Positions 26,003 to 38,294 of a DNA stretch of 64,000 nucleotides are shown one piece after another. Under the pieces are notes generated by a model. That model was not told the origin of the DNA, ran no database searches, and saw nothing but the letters and a program-made list of their open reading frames with translations. The stretch lies in NCBI RefSeq assembly GCF_036417845.1, contig NC_089980.1, positions 64,540,501-64,604,500 of the forward strand, written 5' to 3'. Origin of the DNA: Apteryx mantelli (taxonomy: Eukaryota > Chordata > Aves > Apterygiformes > Apterygidae). Every line of letters starts with the position of its first letter. Within the stretch, counting starts at the first letter, position 1. The translations under genes were made by a program, and so were the position numbers.

Positions 26003-26151
26003 ATATGTAAAGCCTAAAGGCTGATGTATTGAGCGTGCAAGCACTCTTAATTTCTGTTGAGAATGAAGTGTTTTATATATGCTTAAAATCTAAAGATTGC
26101 TGTATTGATCTTGTGAGAACTCTTTTCTGTTGACAATGAAGTGCTTTATAC
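26003..26151. repeat. Diverged 75-bp tandem duplication
   Basis: Unit 1 (26,003-26,077) and unit 2 (26,078-26,151) align throughout. Shared blocks are TATG, CTAAAG, TGTATTGA, TTTCTGTTGA, AATGAAGTG and TTTATA, with about a quarter of positions changed. Both lie just after the A-run. They may be a tandem duplication, or the duplicated tail of an old retroposon that I do not recognise. Confidence 0.8.
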
Positions 26152-29100
26152 TTGGAAATATCGTTTAGTGCGTGAGCTTCTAATTGCTGTGGGATAGGTG
26201 AATCTGAAGCTCCACCTCATTTTCCAAACAGATAAGGTGCATATCATAGCATTTACTCAGGAGCTTTCCACTTGCTGCAGGGCCACAGTGAAAATATTTC
26301 TGTAGTACTCTGGTGCAGAGAACAAAGGATGGATGGGTATCCATCAAAAGAAGAAGAAAAAACAAAAAAAAATGCTACCTTAAATGGAAACTATAATACC
26401 TGAGTTCTTATGTGCAGCAGACAGGAGAAAAATAGCATATACTGCTCAATGTAACCTTTGGATCAAAATATAAAACACAAACTAGAAATTAGTGCAGAAA
26501 TCCATTAACTTATATTGGTCATCATTAAGATGTGGGGTTTTTTTTGAAGCAAATATCAGTTAAATTCTTGCTTTTCATGTGAAACGAGCTTAGTTACTAG
26601 CTACTTAAGTCAGTAGTAAAGTCAAGTGCATTACCCTGCAGGACCAAACTGGGTGTGGGCCATAATACATTGTTAAAAGTACATATTTAATAAATTTTAC
26701 ATGAATGTAAATCTACTTTTATCAACAATTCTTACAGCAATGTCAGGTTCAGAACTAATCTTTGACTTTCTCATTTGTGTATCTCCACTTTGCCTTTTAC
26801 TAACTTGGTTTTCTCAGTGTGCTTGACTGGCTCCAGAAATGACTCCAACAGCCTCTGTGTAAAACAAGTTTCTGTGCTTGAGTAACAAGCAAGAATGCAG
26901 TTCTCCAGTGTGAGACCTTACACTGAAATTCAGTCTCACAGGACAGTTAAACTCTTCCTTGAACTCTAGCTGTAGCCACTGCTCTAAATACTCAGTTTAG
27001 ACTTTCTGAAGTGTGGTATGTCACCTCAAGGGGAAATGATTTACAGTTAGAGATTTTTCTGCTTGTATTGCTTTATATGAAAGCGTATGAATAAGTCTTG
27101 TGAAATTCTTGCAAGTGTTAAAGCTAGTATAAACAGCAATAAGCAGTGACTACAAAGTACAATGTGCTTCTCAATCTGTCTGTAGTAAAACATTAGACAT
27201 TAAAAGCTTTCCTTTGGCTGTGGAGACGCAGAGCTAAGGTAGATGTGGTAAGATTATACTTTGAAGCACAACAGGATTTCAGGGTTACTATAGAGCTTGT
27301 TTAGAAATATATCTTAGTTCTGGCCAGAGAAAGCATATTACCCTTTCACTGGGGGTAGCTTCTAGATTAGTAGCAAATGCAAAACAGTATTTCTTACTGT
27401 GTGGATTTTAGCAGATCTTCAAAGAATGATGTATATATGTATATCTTTTTATTTCTAAGGAAGAAGCCTTTTAGTCACTGCAAATAGGTTATGGGAACTT
27501 GATGTTTAAACGCTCCCAGACTAGTGCTGGGTAGAACAATGTGGCAGCAACTTGATGCTGAATTCCAATTGCACTCAATGTGCCATGACACATTTACCAT
27601 TTCAGAGATTAACATTTTTTTCAGTCTTGTGATAAACTTCTTGAGACAGACTAACTTTAGAATTGTTCTCCTGTATGTTGCAAGATACTGTAGGGCTATG
27701 CAGCATCACCGTTAAGCATACAGTATGGCCCTGGCTGCATGACAGTGCACCAGAGGAGATGGATTAGGGAGTGTCAGGCACAAAATAGCTTAACTCTGGC
27801 AGAGGACATGTTTGAATAAGTCTAGTTAGAACAAAGTAGGAACTACCCATTCATGCTGTTGCTGGCACTAATTGGGCTATGTAGGAGGGTTTTTCATACA
27901 TGCTGTGTTTGACATCTAGTTAGAAATTACTTAGCTTTGAACAATACTTTCTTGAGGATAGAAATCTAGTGTTTAGTCAGGAACTTCCTCTCTTGCTAAA
28001 ATGCTTTCTATCAAAGTTGTAAGCAAAACAAGTGGAGTTAAATGTGTAAAAAATGTCTAATACAAAGTAGACTATTCATACTTTCACATATAATACATTT
28101 GATGCTGGACAAAGCCAGCTGAACTGTAAGTGCAGAGTCCTGCCTCTAAACTTCAAGACAAATTGTTAAGCTGTTAGGGGCTAATTCTAGGCATTCAAAC
28201 CGAGGCTATGGACAGCAATAAAAGCTTATCAGTTTTTCTATAAACTTCTTTGTGAGAGCTGCGCAATTGTTTGAGGAAGAGTTCCTATGTACAAGCTTTA
28301 CACTCTTGTGAAAGCAGATGGTGTCCTTTTTTTATCTGCTGGGATGGGGACAAAGTAAGAATAGAACATTGTAGCCTTTCCACCAAAAGGGAATTCAGTA
28401 AGCTGTCATCTCTAGCCCGTTGCCCACTGACAGGCTACTTCACTGTAGACAGATTTTTAAGGCTCTTTATCATGATAAAATCCCCTCTAGGAGATGATTA
28501 ATTCTTTCTATAGGTGTAGTATATGCCAGTCCCGATGCATGAAGAGGATGACAAGGCTTAAAGATTATGTTGCTATGAGTCTGTCATGATATCAGGCTGT
28601 GAATGCCCTTGCTACTCTGAGAAAGGTAGAAGGTCTGCCTCAAGATCATGGGGAATAAACAGCATTGTAGATACAGAAATGGACAAACTTGGAGCCAAAG
28701 TTCATCTTGTTCTGCTACAGGCTTTCTGCATAGCTGTTTAAGTGACCTACTTTACTGATGGAAATCAGGAGTATAACTTGAGAGCACTTGTACCTCAGTG
28801 TTTCTGCTGTTTCACTTATAGTGAATAGGGCTATTCTGTCTTCCTTTGGGAGTGAAGTATAACAATAGCAAAGAAAGTGATTGAAGAGATTAGTCTCAAT
28901 GCCTGTGAAAATTCAGGTAATTCAATTATTAGTTCAGATTCAGGCCATGTTGCACAATGAAATTTTAAATTGCTTCCTGCCATTTTGTAATGAAATGACA
29001 TTGACTCTGAGATCAATGGTGAAAGCACTTCTGATTAAAGGAACAGTGAACCTGAACTGATACTCTCCCAGTGAATGTTACATATCCAGTATTTTTTGAG

Positions 29101-29524
29101 ACAATATGTGAATTATTGGTTTTATGCAGGGAATCTGTTTAGCATTGTAAAGGGATTTTCCCAAATAATTTGTGCAATTGAACTATCTGAAGAACTTCCC
29201 TTGTGCAGTTAACAGAAATGTCTATGGAGCTTTGGTTTTGCTATTCTGCCCATTGTCCTATAGCAGAAGTAGGGAGAGCAGTCTAAAGAAAAATCTAGCT
29301 GGTAATTAAAAAAAAAATTCTAGTGTAACATGAAACCAGAAGATAGGAAATAGTCTTTTATGATCAACACTAATAAAGACATACCTCTCTAGATGAAGCT
29401 TCATTGGAAGCTTCTACCCTACAATTTTGCAGGTAAGAAGCTGGGGGCTAACAGAGAAGCTAATAAACTTCATGAGCTAAGCTCCAAATAGCAGCAGAGG
29501 AAACTGTCTATAGCAGTGTGTTTT

Positions 29525-29541
29525 GGGGGGGGGGCAGGGGG
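29525..29541. repeat. G-run
   Basis: Ten G, then CA, then five G, in RAB32 intron 1. This is an ordinary low-complexity tract. Confidence 0.9.
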
Positions 29542-31418
29542 AAAGGCATCTGATTGTTCTTGCTTTATTTTATGAAACAGTCTTGGATCATACTAGCTAT
29601 ATTTCTTTCAGGCTTCAGGATTAGTTTCATCTGAATGTCCTTTAATACTTGGAACATAGCTTTTGTCTCAGACTAGCAGTAGTCCAGAATAAATCTCCCT
29701 GACCATACTGCTGTGTATACTGTGGATGACAGGTCTCCAGCACAGACTGTCTCTCTACAGATCTGCTCGTATCTAATGTAGACATAGCCAGAGTGCCAAA
29801 GGTCATCTCTTACGGTGAGATGGGAGGCAGATAAATAGGGACTAACTGGTTAGCTACTCTTTCCTGAAGACTTTTTCTCTGAAGGCCTAGGACCCTCTGT
29901 CAGGAAAGGGTTGATCCAGTGGTTAGTAACATGCCCTCATGCCCCCCCACCCCCCAAGGAAGGACATTAGCAGTTAATTAAAAAAAAATCTGTCTGAGGC
30001 TGCTTTGTGTGTTAGAAACTAAGAGTCGCAGTCAGAAAAACTGTTTTTAGTACTGTCTAATTTAGGAAAATAATACTCTTAAAGTTCTTGGGTTTTAATG
30101 TCTTGGCATTTGTCAGCAGAACCACAGATCCCAAATATGAATTGCACAATAGTGGAAAGTAAGACTCGGGCTGGATGTGCGTTTTGTAACTCTTACAGGT
30201 TCCTAATATCTGCTAGAGCTACAAGTATAGTTCAACACCTATGTAGTCTAAATGCTTGGCAATTTTGCACTGATAGTTTAAACAGTAAGAATGAGGATGT
30301 GAAAGAGATCTAGCACTGACTGTCTCAGAGTCAGGTTGTCTACTCTAGCAATCTAAAGCTGCTACCCATGTGAAAAATCCGGCAGACATACTTGAGCATG
30401 TCCTATTATGTTGATAGTGGTTTGGTTAACCTACTTCCTGCTCCTAACAGAAGCCTATCTAATAGGGTAAGACACTTCTGGGTCAAGCTGTGCAGGTTTA
30501 GAATAAAATACTGTCAGTAGTAGTGGCTTGCCAGTAGCATGTTGCTTTATCCAGCTCCAAAGAAGCCCCAGTCAGTTCTCACCTGACCCTGGTAGTGTTA
30601 AAATGCACATTAGATATCTGGAGAACTGGGAGATGCATCCTCAGGGCAATTCTGGATATTTGGTGTCTTGCGCCAAACACTCAGCTATAGGACCAACAGG
30701 CATCCAAAATGCAGTGTGTTCTTGCCTACAGCTCCTAAAGGATTTGGGGCCACTGTATCTTTTAAAACTCGCTTACATTGCAGTGACAGGATTGGGCTGC
30801 ATGTCAAGTCATTTTGAATGCTGCTTTGATTTAAATTTACCCCACTGAAAGATCTAAACTCTACTGAGAGTTGGAATCAAAAATAAGGAGTTGCCACGCA
30901 GATGTTCCTTGACTTTACTATGCGAAAATCTGACTCTAGAAATTCAGAGAACCAGAGACCTGAATCTTCTGTAAAGCAGCACAACTGAAATAAGGAGAGT
31001 GCTCATTAAGTTAGGCCTTCCCCTGGCAGGGGAAGACTGGTAAGAAGGGATTTCAACTTGCCATTAAATTGGTTTTCCTGTCTGGGCCGAATAAAAGCAC
31101 CCACATTTCCTAGTCCTGAACAGTTGTCTGAAAGAACTAACTTGTAGTTTGGCACTATAGTCTGAATAAATAGAGGCACTGTCTGTACTAGCAAGTAGTG
31201 TGGCTAATAAGGTCAGAATAGCTGACAGTGAGGACACCATGGTGTAGGCAGCCCAACTAGAGCTAGTCTGGCCCCACAAGTTGCCTGTCCCATGTGTGAA
31301 GCATGGTCCTGGAGCCTGTCACTGGGCCAGCTTCTTCCAAGAGGAAGCTAGTTCATGTGTGCAGACTGCTCCACAGTGTGAATCAAAGCACAGTCAGTGG
31401 TAGTGGTGGGAGATCAGC

Positions 31419-31438
31419 CTCAGAAGCATGCTTCTGAG
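31419..31438. repeat. 20-bp perfect palindrome
   Basis: CTCAGAAGCA is followed directly by its reverse complement TGCTTCTGAG, with no spacer. It lies in RAB32 intron 1. Confidence 0.95.
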
Positions 31439-34400
31439 ACAAACTAATGTGCTAATGTTAGCAGAGAGGCCTGTCTAGAGACTGTTTAGGTGTAAGTTAA
31501 GGTTACTGCCCCTTATTCTCAGTATTTCTTAATCAGTATGATTAGCCTAGCTGATTCCTTGTATGACTTCCTGGCCAGTGAGCTGGGTATTCTAGATCCA
31601 AATCTGAGGTACCTAATTAGCTATAAAGGACCTAGGACTCCTCTCTAAGGGAGACAGGTATGAAAAGCTGAGTATAGCACCAGTCTTGCTGAGACTGTCC
31701 TAAACTAACTCTGCAAGTTTTAAACTTGAATAGTTCCTTAGATGCTTCTAATGATGACTTTTCTATTTCTCTTCCAGAATATTTATTTACACTGTTCTAT
31801 TTCTTCATGTGTACACCAAATATTCAATCCCTTATGCATTGGAATATACCTTAACATTTCTTTCCCTCTTCCTACTGCATATCACAATAGTTCTGTGCAG
31901 GTTTTTACTGAGGAAAAAACTGTCTTAAACTTCTCTTGCATTGTAGAAATTGCTCAGTGCCACCCCACTATACCTCTACTAGCTTCCTCAGATCTTCTGC
32001 TATATTGTTGGTAACTAGTGTTATACTGTCAATACTTCTAGTGCTTAGCATACAGTATAGCAATATATTATGCTGCCTTTAGAGAACTTCTGCTGTGGCC
32101 AACACTGGATTTCCCTATTTTGGAGAAAAACTATGCCAACTTTGAGGCACTTATGTATTTCCAGATCTGTTAACTTGCTAAACATTGACCTTGAAGTTCT
32201 TTCTTGATTTCTGTAGCCTTTGATCTTGCTATCATGGTGAGAAAACTTAAAATCCTTCAGCATCTGTGAGGGGCTTGTTTAAGTACTTAAACTGCAAGCC
32301 AAGAAGGTTACAAGGAATCCTCTTTCACTAGGCTGTTATTATGGACCCTTCTTGAATTTTAGATTGATTAGTATTGACTACTGGTGATCATGTAGAATAG
32401 TTGATCTTTGAGAACCCTTTTCACAATGGAAGAAGAATATTTACCTATTACGAGAATGAAACTGTTTATAATAACCATTCAGTGTGGTTTAATAACTATC
32501 TTGTGATGTCTAAGTTCATTGCGGGATATAGTACTGCACTTGAGCTTCACCTGTTGATAGAAAAGCAGCATAACTGAAACACCCTAGCAGGACACTACTT
32601 CAGTGTACCTTGAAACTTGCTTAATTTCTGATCCACTAGCTCTCTTGATCGCTTTCTTCACTACTGTAGTATTGCTGGATATTTCTTGGCTTTGTTTTTT
32701 TGTATTTTTCCTGTGTGATATATTCCTTTACTTCTTTCTATTGAACTTAAACTGGCTTTTAAACTAACTGAACTCTGTCCTTCAGAGTGATGAAACTCAA
32801 AATGTTAGCAATAGCTGCTTGGCCTTAGTCATATTTGAGGACTCCTCACTATCGGATTTCTGAAAACTCAGTGTTATTGAATGCAGGGGAGAGCTGCAAA
32901 ACTTCTTAAGCAGAGCTCTTCCAGTTGACAGCAAACAGCTCTGAAGTAAAACTCTTCAGCTAGCTATGGATTCATTTTTGGGCGACTTCAGTCTAGATTA
33001 TATTTGACTTGTTTAAGACTCTCTGATGTAGAGCTGTCAAATTTGTTAAAGTCAAATATCAAACTCTGGCCATCCATTAAGCTGATTAGCCTGTCAAAGA
33101 AGACTTGAACTAACATGAGTTAAGCAAAAGAAATTGTTCCATCATTCTTCCAGTTTTCAGGCTTTTATAACCCTTGGGTCATCTTACTGCTCCTCTTTAA
33201 TGACCTAAGTTCAGGAAGATTTCAGAACTGTTAGTCTCATCAGAGAGAGACTACTTAGTCTTTGTCCAGTAGTATTACTCCCAGTAAGAAAACTTAAAGG
33301 GTTTAAATGCAACTAAACTCTGGTTTCTCTGTCAGAATTGTATGGTTGCAGAACAGGCTAAGCTTAGTTTTTACAAGGTAGGTGAACTGTTCTACTGCTG
33401 GTATTGACAGGGTTAAACCAAAATTCACTTCCATAGCAAAAATATAGCTGGGGAAGCTTCTTCCAGATTGGTCACTTTGCTCTCCATGAGTAGGTTTGTG
33501 CTAGTTTGCATAAACTACTTTCTAAGACTTAATTCTACTTTTGGGTATGGTAAGTAGTCTGGGAGGAGTCCTGACAGACTTAATATCATGTATATCCAGT
33601 AGTCACTTGCAAATCTAACTTTTTTTCTTGCCTCAATTCCCATCCTGCAAACACTAGTTTAGAGCAGAAATAATGTTAGGAGCACAGAGTAGCTTCTGCT
33701 AACTAAAAGCAAAACTGCCACAATGATCTGTCTCACTGCTGTGATTAAACAGGACTCCCTTGTTTATTCCTTAGACTGGGAAGGATTGCTGTAAGAAACT
33801 TTTGTTAATTCTACTTCAAGGCAAGGCTTGTACTTTCTGAATCTTGTGATAACCTTTTTGTCCTTTAAATGCTTTAGCTTTTGCAGTGAAGTAATAACAG
33901 AACTGGCTATAACTTTTTTATGTGATTTCTAGCTCTTAGTTTAAGTTTAGCTCTTCTAAAATGTAACTTGGGAAGCAAGAAAAGCTCCCAGGCTCTGATA
34001 CAAGTTTAAACTGAACTTAGTTGCTATGATTCTGCTGTATGGAACTTTATTAGTTCCCAGTGCATGACATTATGCAATTATTTCACTTAATGCTGTTGCA
34101 ATTACTGGAAAATATGGTGACAAAGTGTGCCGAGTCATTTAGATGTGAAAACTGTGTGGTTAGAGAATGCAGAACTTCATATTGCATGCAGCCACTTCCA
34201 TATCCTTAAACCCATTAATCTGCAGGACTGTCCTATAGCTTAGCCAGTCATCTACACCTGAGCCCCTGAAACAAAGGATGGATACCATTCTGGTACCATT
34301 AGGCTCGTGTCAAGGAACTAGACCTACCACCATGTTTAATCCTTTAATGTCTCTTCCACGGTGCTGCTGTAAGCAAGTAGTTATATTCCTGTCCCTTTCC

Positions 34401-34680
34401 TTTCATGGTTCTATGTACTGGAGTTTTTAAGTCTAGTTTCATCTGATCACTTCTATCTTTCTCTGCTCTGGGGGTCTGATCTACTTTCTGTACTGCTCAA
34501 CATTAGTCATTTCACCACGTGAGAATACAGCAAAAACTCTGCTGGCCTTAGGAAGGGGAATGACAAATCATTGGCTGAACAGAGCACAGTGAAGATAGTC
34601 ATTTGACAGTTTTAATCATAGATATAGAGAATGATGTTCAGACCACTGGACTTCAGAGGAGCAGGATACTCTAGAGTTTG

Positions 34681-34739
34681 CTTTTGGGTATGAGCTTTTT
34701 TGCAAGCAGAAAAGCACTTGCAAAAGCTCTGCCCAAAAG
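34681..34739 (+). other. 59-nt imperfect hairpin in RAB32 intron 1
   Basis: Three stem blocks pair in order: CTTTTGGG (34,681-34,688) with CCCAAAAG (34,732-34,739); GAGCTTTT (34,692-34,699) with AAAAGCTC (34,722-34,729); and GCAAG (34,702-34,706) with CTTGC (34,717-34,721). They are separated by a 3x2 internal loop and a 2-nt bulge, and close on a 10-nt loop. The 21 base pairs in 59 nt give the shape and size of a short pre-miRNA on the sense strand of the host gene. I recognise no known microRNA, and it could be chance or a degraded inverted repeat. Confidence 0.4.
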
Positions 34740-35646
34740 TCCTATTAAACTTTCAAAAGGCTATCAAGAATATTCTTATTTCCCCTTCAAGAGACTCAGC
34801 CTAAAGCATGTGTACTGTCAGTAGTAACTGGGTTGTACAGGAATTCTAGTCAGTTAATACTGGATGCTCTTTTCCTGCCTCGTGCCATATGCCTATTACC
34901 ACAAAAATATTTTCCCTCTTAGGCAGGCCATGTTCTGCCATCTCTTTCTATAGAATAAAAAGAATAGTCCCTTCCTCATAAGATTCCAGACAGTATAAAA
35001 GAGCAGTCATAAACTAGTGTGCAGGTCAAGTCTAATATCAATGCATGCAAATTCTAGAGGTGAAAGCAGCTCTCCATAAAATAAAAAACCCCAAACAGTT
35101 TAGGGAGTTTGGGCTACTTCAGAACAGAGCAGCACTCCATACTGGAGCATATCTGGGCTATTAAAAGGCATTAATTTGAAATAACACAGTGGCGTCTGCT
35201 TGTATGGTGGATTTTCAGGGGGAAGGAGTATCAAATCCCCTTATGCAAAGCTGAAATCCAGTCAGTAAAGATTTAGACTTTCATGTTGGTAGGTGTTATG
35301 GGCCTATGGATTTCTGTTGTCTGCTTTCACCAAAGTTTTTAAACTACAGAAGAATATGTGTTAATGTTATTCCAAATGTAAAACTTGCAGTGTAAGAGCA
35401 AATAACTTGACTTCTGTCAACAAAGCCAGCTGGGAGTAATGCTTCTCCTGCAGAGCTGAAGCACTTGCTTTCCAGGTGGATGCTATAGAGTACAAATGGT
35501 GCTCAAAGCAAAGTACAGTTCAGCTGCAGGTTTACTTTCCCAGCAGAAGTGCTGTCATATCATACAATAAGGAGAAAAGCTATCTCACAAAGTCAACCTT
35601 AGCTTGTGCATTTTTCTGGAGTTCCTCAATCTAGTGATTACCATAA

Positions 35647-35656
35647 CCCCCCCCCC
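35647..35656. repeat. C-run (10)
   Basis: A homopolymer of ten C in RAB32 intron 1. A similar C7-A-C6 tract lies at 29,942-29,955. Confidence 0.9.
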
Positions 35657-38016
35657 ACCTTTGAGCTGGCCTCTCCCTTGGTCAGGACTCCATGATGAGA
35701 TTCAGCTAGCTGTCTGATCTGCTGCTCAACTACAAGACAAATGTTGCCCTTCTGGCACAGCAGATCTAGCCCTTACTCATGGGAGCAGGGCCTTTGTGTT
35801 CTAAAGGTTCATGCAGGTTGTGGATAGCGGAAAGCCACTGAAATCAGGGGAAGCAACTGTAGGGCAGTCTTGAGTGATTACCAGTCGCATTTGTATCCAG
35901 CTCATTATATATAAAGGCATTGGGCTAGGTGGGTGAGAAGACTGAGGAAGCAAGAGTTGGAACACCAAGTATGATAAAGATAGAATTTCTCTTGGAGATG
36001 GGGGATGAGTTGACATAGAGAAGACCAGGCTCTCTGACCAATGCTAAGCCTCTTATTTTAGGGGAAGAAAAACTGCCTGGTACTCTTTAGGATTATAACA
36101 AAATATACATTGTAACCAAACCTGAACAACTGCTATCTTTCTTTGAACAAGTACTGGGTCATACATAGCTTTCAAATATCTTCAATTTGTTTTTTAAACA
36201 GAATCTTAGACACACTGTGGTGTGCAGGTTTCAGCAAGGGTTATTGCTGTGGGAAGTTAATGTGGCCTCTTGCTAACTGTTTTTTCTCTTAAAGCTTTTT
36301 TGGGTAGGAGGATAGGGAGGAAGGGATTCAGTCACTGATAATGTCCTTCACTGTAATAACTGATCAGCAGCCATGTTCACCTACAGCATGCACAACTGCC
36401 TGAAAAGTGGTGACTGATAGCCCTTCCACAATCCACAAATAACTTTGTATGTAGTGACTGCAGTGTCTCTGCACCTCTCCTCCAGTAACTATCTAGCAAC
36501 CCTCTTTGCAACTGATCAGTAATTTATTTTTTTGAGTAACCTTTTGTCAAGTTTTTCAAAACTTAGCTAAAAGAAGAGGAAAGCCCCTACGCAAACTGAG
36601 TAGGGATGACTAATGTGACTGCTCTTCTCATTGCTTCATGCTCGTGTACAGTCTCATGTAAAATGACCACCAATATCTCAAGTGGTGGTGTCCATTTCTA
36701 GACTATTTCAGAGCCAGACTAGAGTTTTTTTCCGTAAAACGTGAAACCTTGAGAGTACATCTTTTGTTTTGTGGACCAGTCCTATGGTGTGAAGGATATA
36801 CTCCCTAAGCTGAACACTAGTACAATCTGAACTGCTACATCACAGTGGGAAGTATTCCCATGTAACAAGAATCTATGGTGGGATTTGGAACTAAAAAATC
36901 AAGAAGATAAAAAGGTGCTCCTCATAGCTTGTATGGCACCATGTACAATTTCTGGCTTAATATCACTAAACTTGACTCTGCAGCTTCCTTTGGAAAAAAA
37001 GCATGTGAACATAAAGGTAAAGCTTCTTCAGACATAGTGCACTTGATCTGCAGAGGTAGTCAAAACCCTCTGGCAAAACTCTTTTCAAATGGCACTTGAT
37101 CCATGAAAACAGGAACTAAGTTTTGACTCAAGTGGTACAGCCATTACCAATACAGATATACAAAAAACATCTTTTAGGCATGAGGATCAAGCCTGGAAAG
37201 GCCTAGGGAGAGAATGTGATTTACCTGAATACAAGCCTTGCACTGTTTCATAAACAGTGTATAAGCAACGTGTCTCCTCTAGTGACAGTCACTGAGATGC
37301 AGGCGTGGTGCTTGGCTTGTTGGTTCAGTAGTCTATGACATAATGGTCTCCTTCAAAACTTGAGCTTTGAGTATGGAGGGGAAGAGTTTTGTCCTCTTTG
37401 AGAGCATGGAGTGTGTAAAGTTTCACTCCTTAGAATATGGAGAATTTTTTTGTGAATAACTTGTCCTTTAACTGTCTTGGTCATCTTGCACCTAATCCTG
37501 GGACTGCTTGCTGTAGAACACCTGTAGTTGGAAATTCTTCCAGAGAAGGTCTCAAACTTAAAAGCTGAAGTCAAAGGCTTACTTAGAACTGTTAAACTCC
37601 TTTTGAGCTTATCCCTAAGGAAAATAAAACCTATAATGTATATGAACTCACCAGGCTTATACCTCAGTCATGTAGAAGCTTCCTCTGAGGGAAAAATGAC
37701 TTGGGTCCAGGTGTGCTGGTAGCATTTTTAGGCATGACTTCTCTTGAAGAACACTACTTAATGAATAAGTAAAAAATAATTGCAAAATAGTACTTGGAAA
37801 TGCAAAACAATTAGCATCTGACTTGTCATGCATGGTATCAATAATAGCTCTCTTACAGTGAGCTAACAGAGGATGATAGAGGCAGGCCAATGTTGTATAA
37901 ACTTAGTGACTAGTCCTAAATGCCAAACTTGTATTTACTAACCTGGCACTGAAATGCGTTTACCTTTACTACAATTAACGCTTAAATGAATGCTTTGTCA
38001 CTCTTCTTTCTTTCAG

Positions 38017-38294
38017 GCCAGGAGCGTTTTGGAAATATGACAAGAGTATACTACAAAGAGGCAGTTGGTGCTTTTGTGGTCTTTGATGTCACAAGAGGCT
38101 CCACTTTTGAGGCTGTTTCAAAATGGAAGCATGATTTGGACAGTAAAGTGCTACTTCCCAATGGCAGCCCCATCCCTGCAGTTCTTCTTGCAAACAAGTG
38201 TGATCAGAAAAAAGATGGCAGCCAGAATCCCTCTCAAATGGACCAATTCTGCAAAGAAGGTGGCTTCGTTGGGTGGTTTGAAACCTCTGCCAAG
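38017..38294 (+). CDS. RAB32: RAB32 coding exon 2 (residues 77-169)
   Basis: This exon completes switch II (DIAGQERFG, residues 74-82) and carries the Rab-family MTRVYYKEA segment (84-92). It also has the guanine-specificity motif NKCD (136-139, within LLANKCDQ) and ETSAK (165-169). It begins after TTCTTTCAG with the last two bases of the Gly77 codon and ends at codon 169 before GTGAGC. The translation is open throughout and keeps frame with exons 1 and 3. The GTP-binding residues needed for activity are all present: Lys and Thr of the P-loop, Gln78 of switch II, and Asn/Lys/Asp of NKxD. Confidence 0.97.

Larger units (their letters stand above)
19502..38016 (+). other. RAB32: RAB32 intron 1 (18.5 kb)
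   Basis: The intron runs from GTGAGG at 19,502 to the polypyrimidine tract and AG ending at 38,016 (TTCTTTCTTTCAG). No other exon was found in it. It contains A-runs at 21,525 and 25,962, a (TC)16 tract at 23,077, G and C homopolymers at 29,525 and 35,647, a 75-bp tandem duplication at 26,003, two long palindromes at 22,110 and 31,419, and an imperfect hairpin at 34,681. I recognised no CR1 or other transposon in it. A long first intron is a common place for regulatory elements. Confidence 0.9.
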
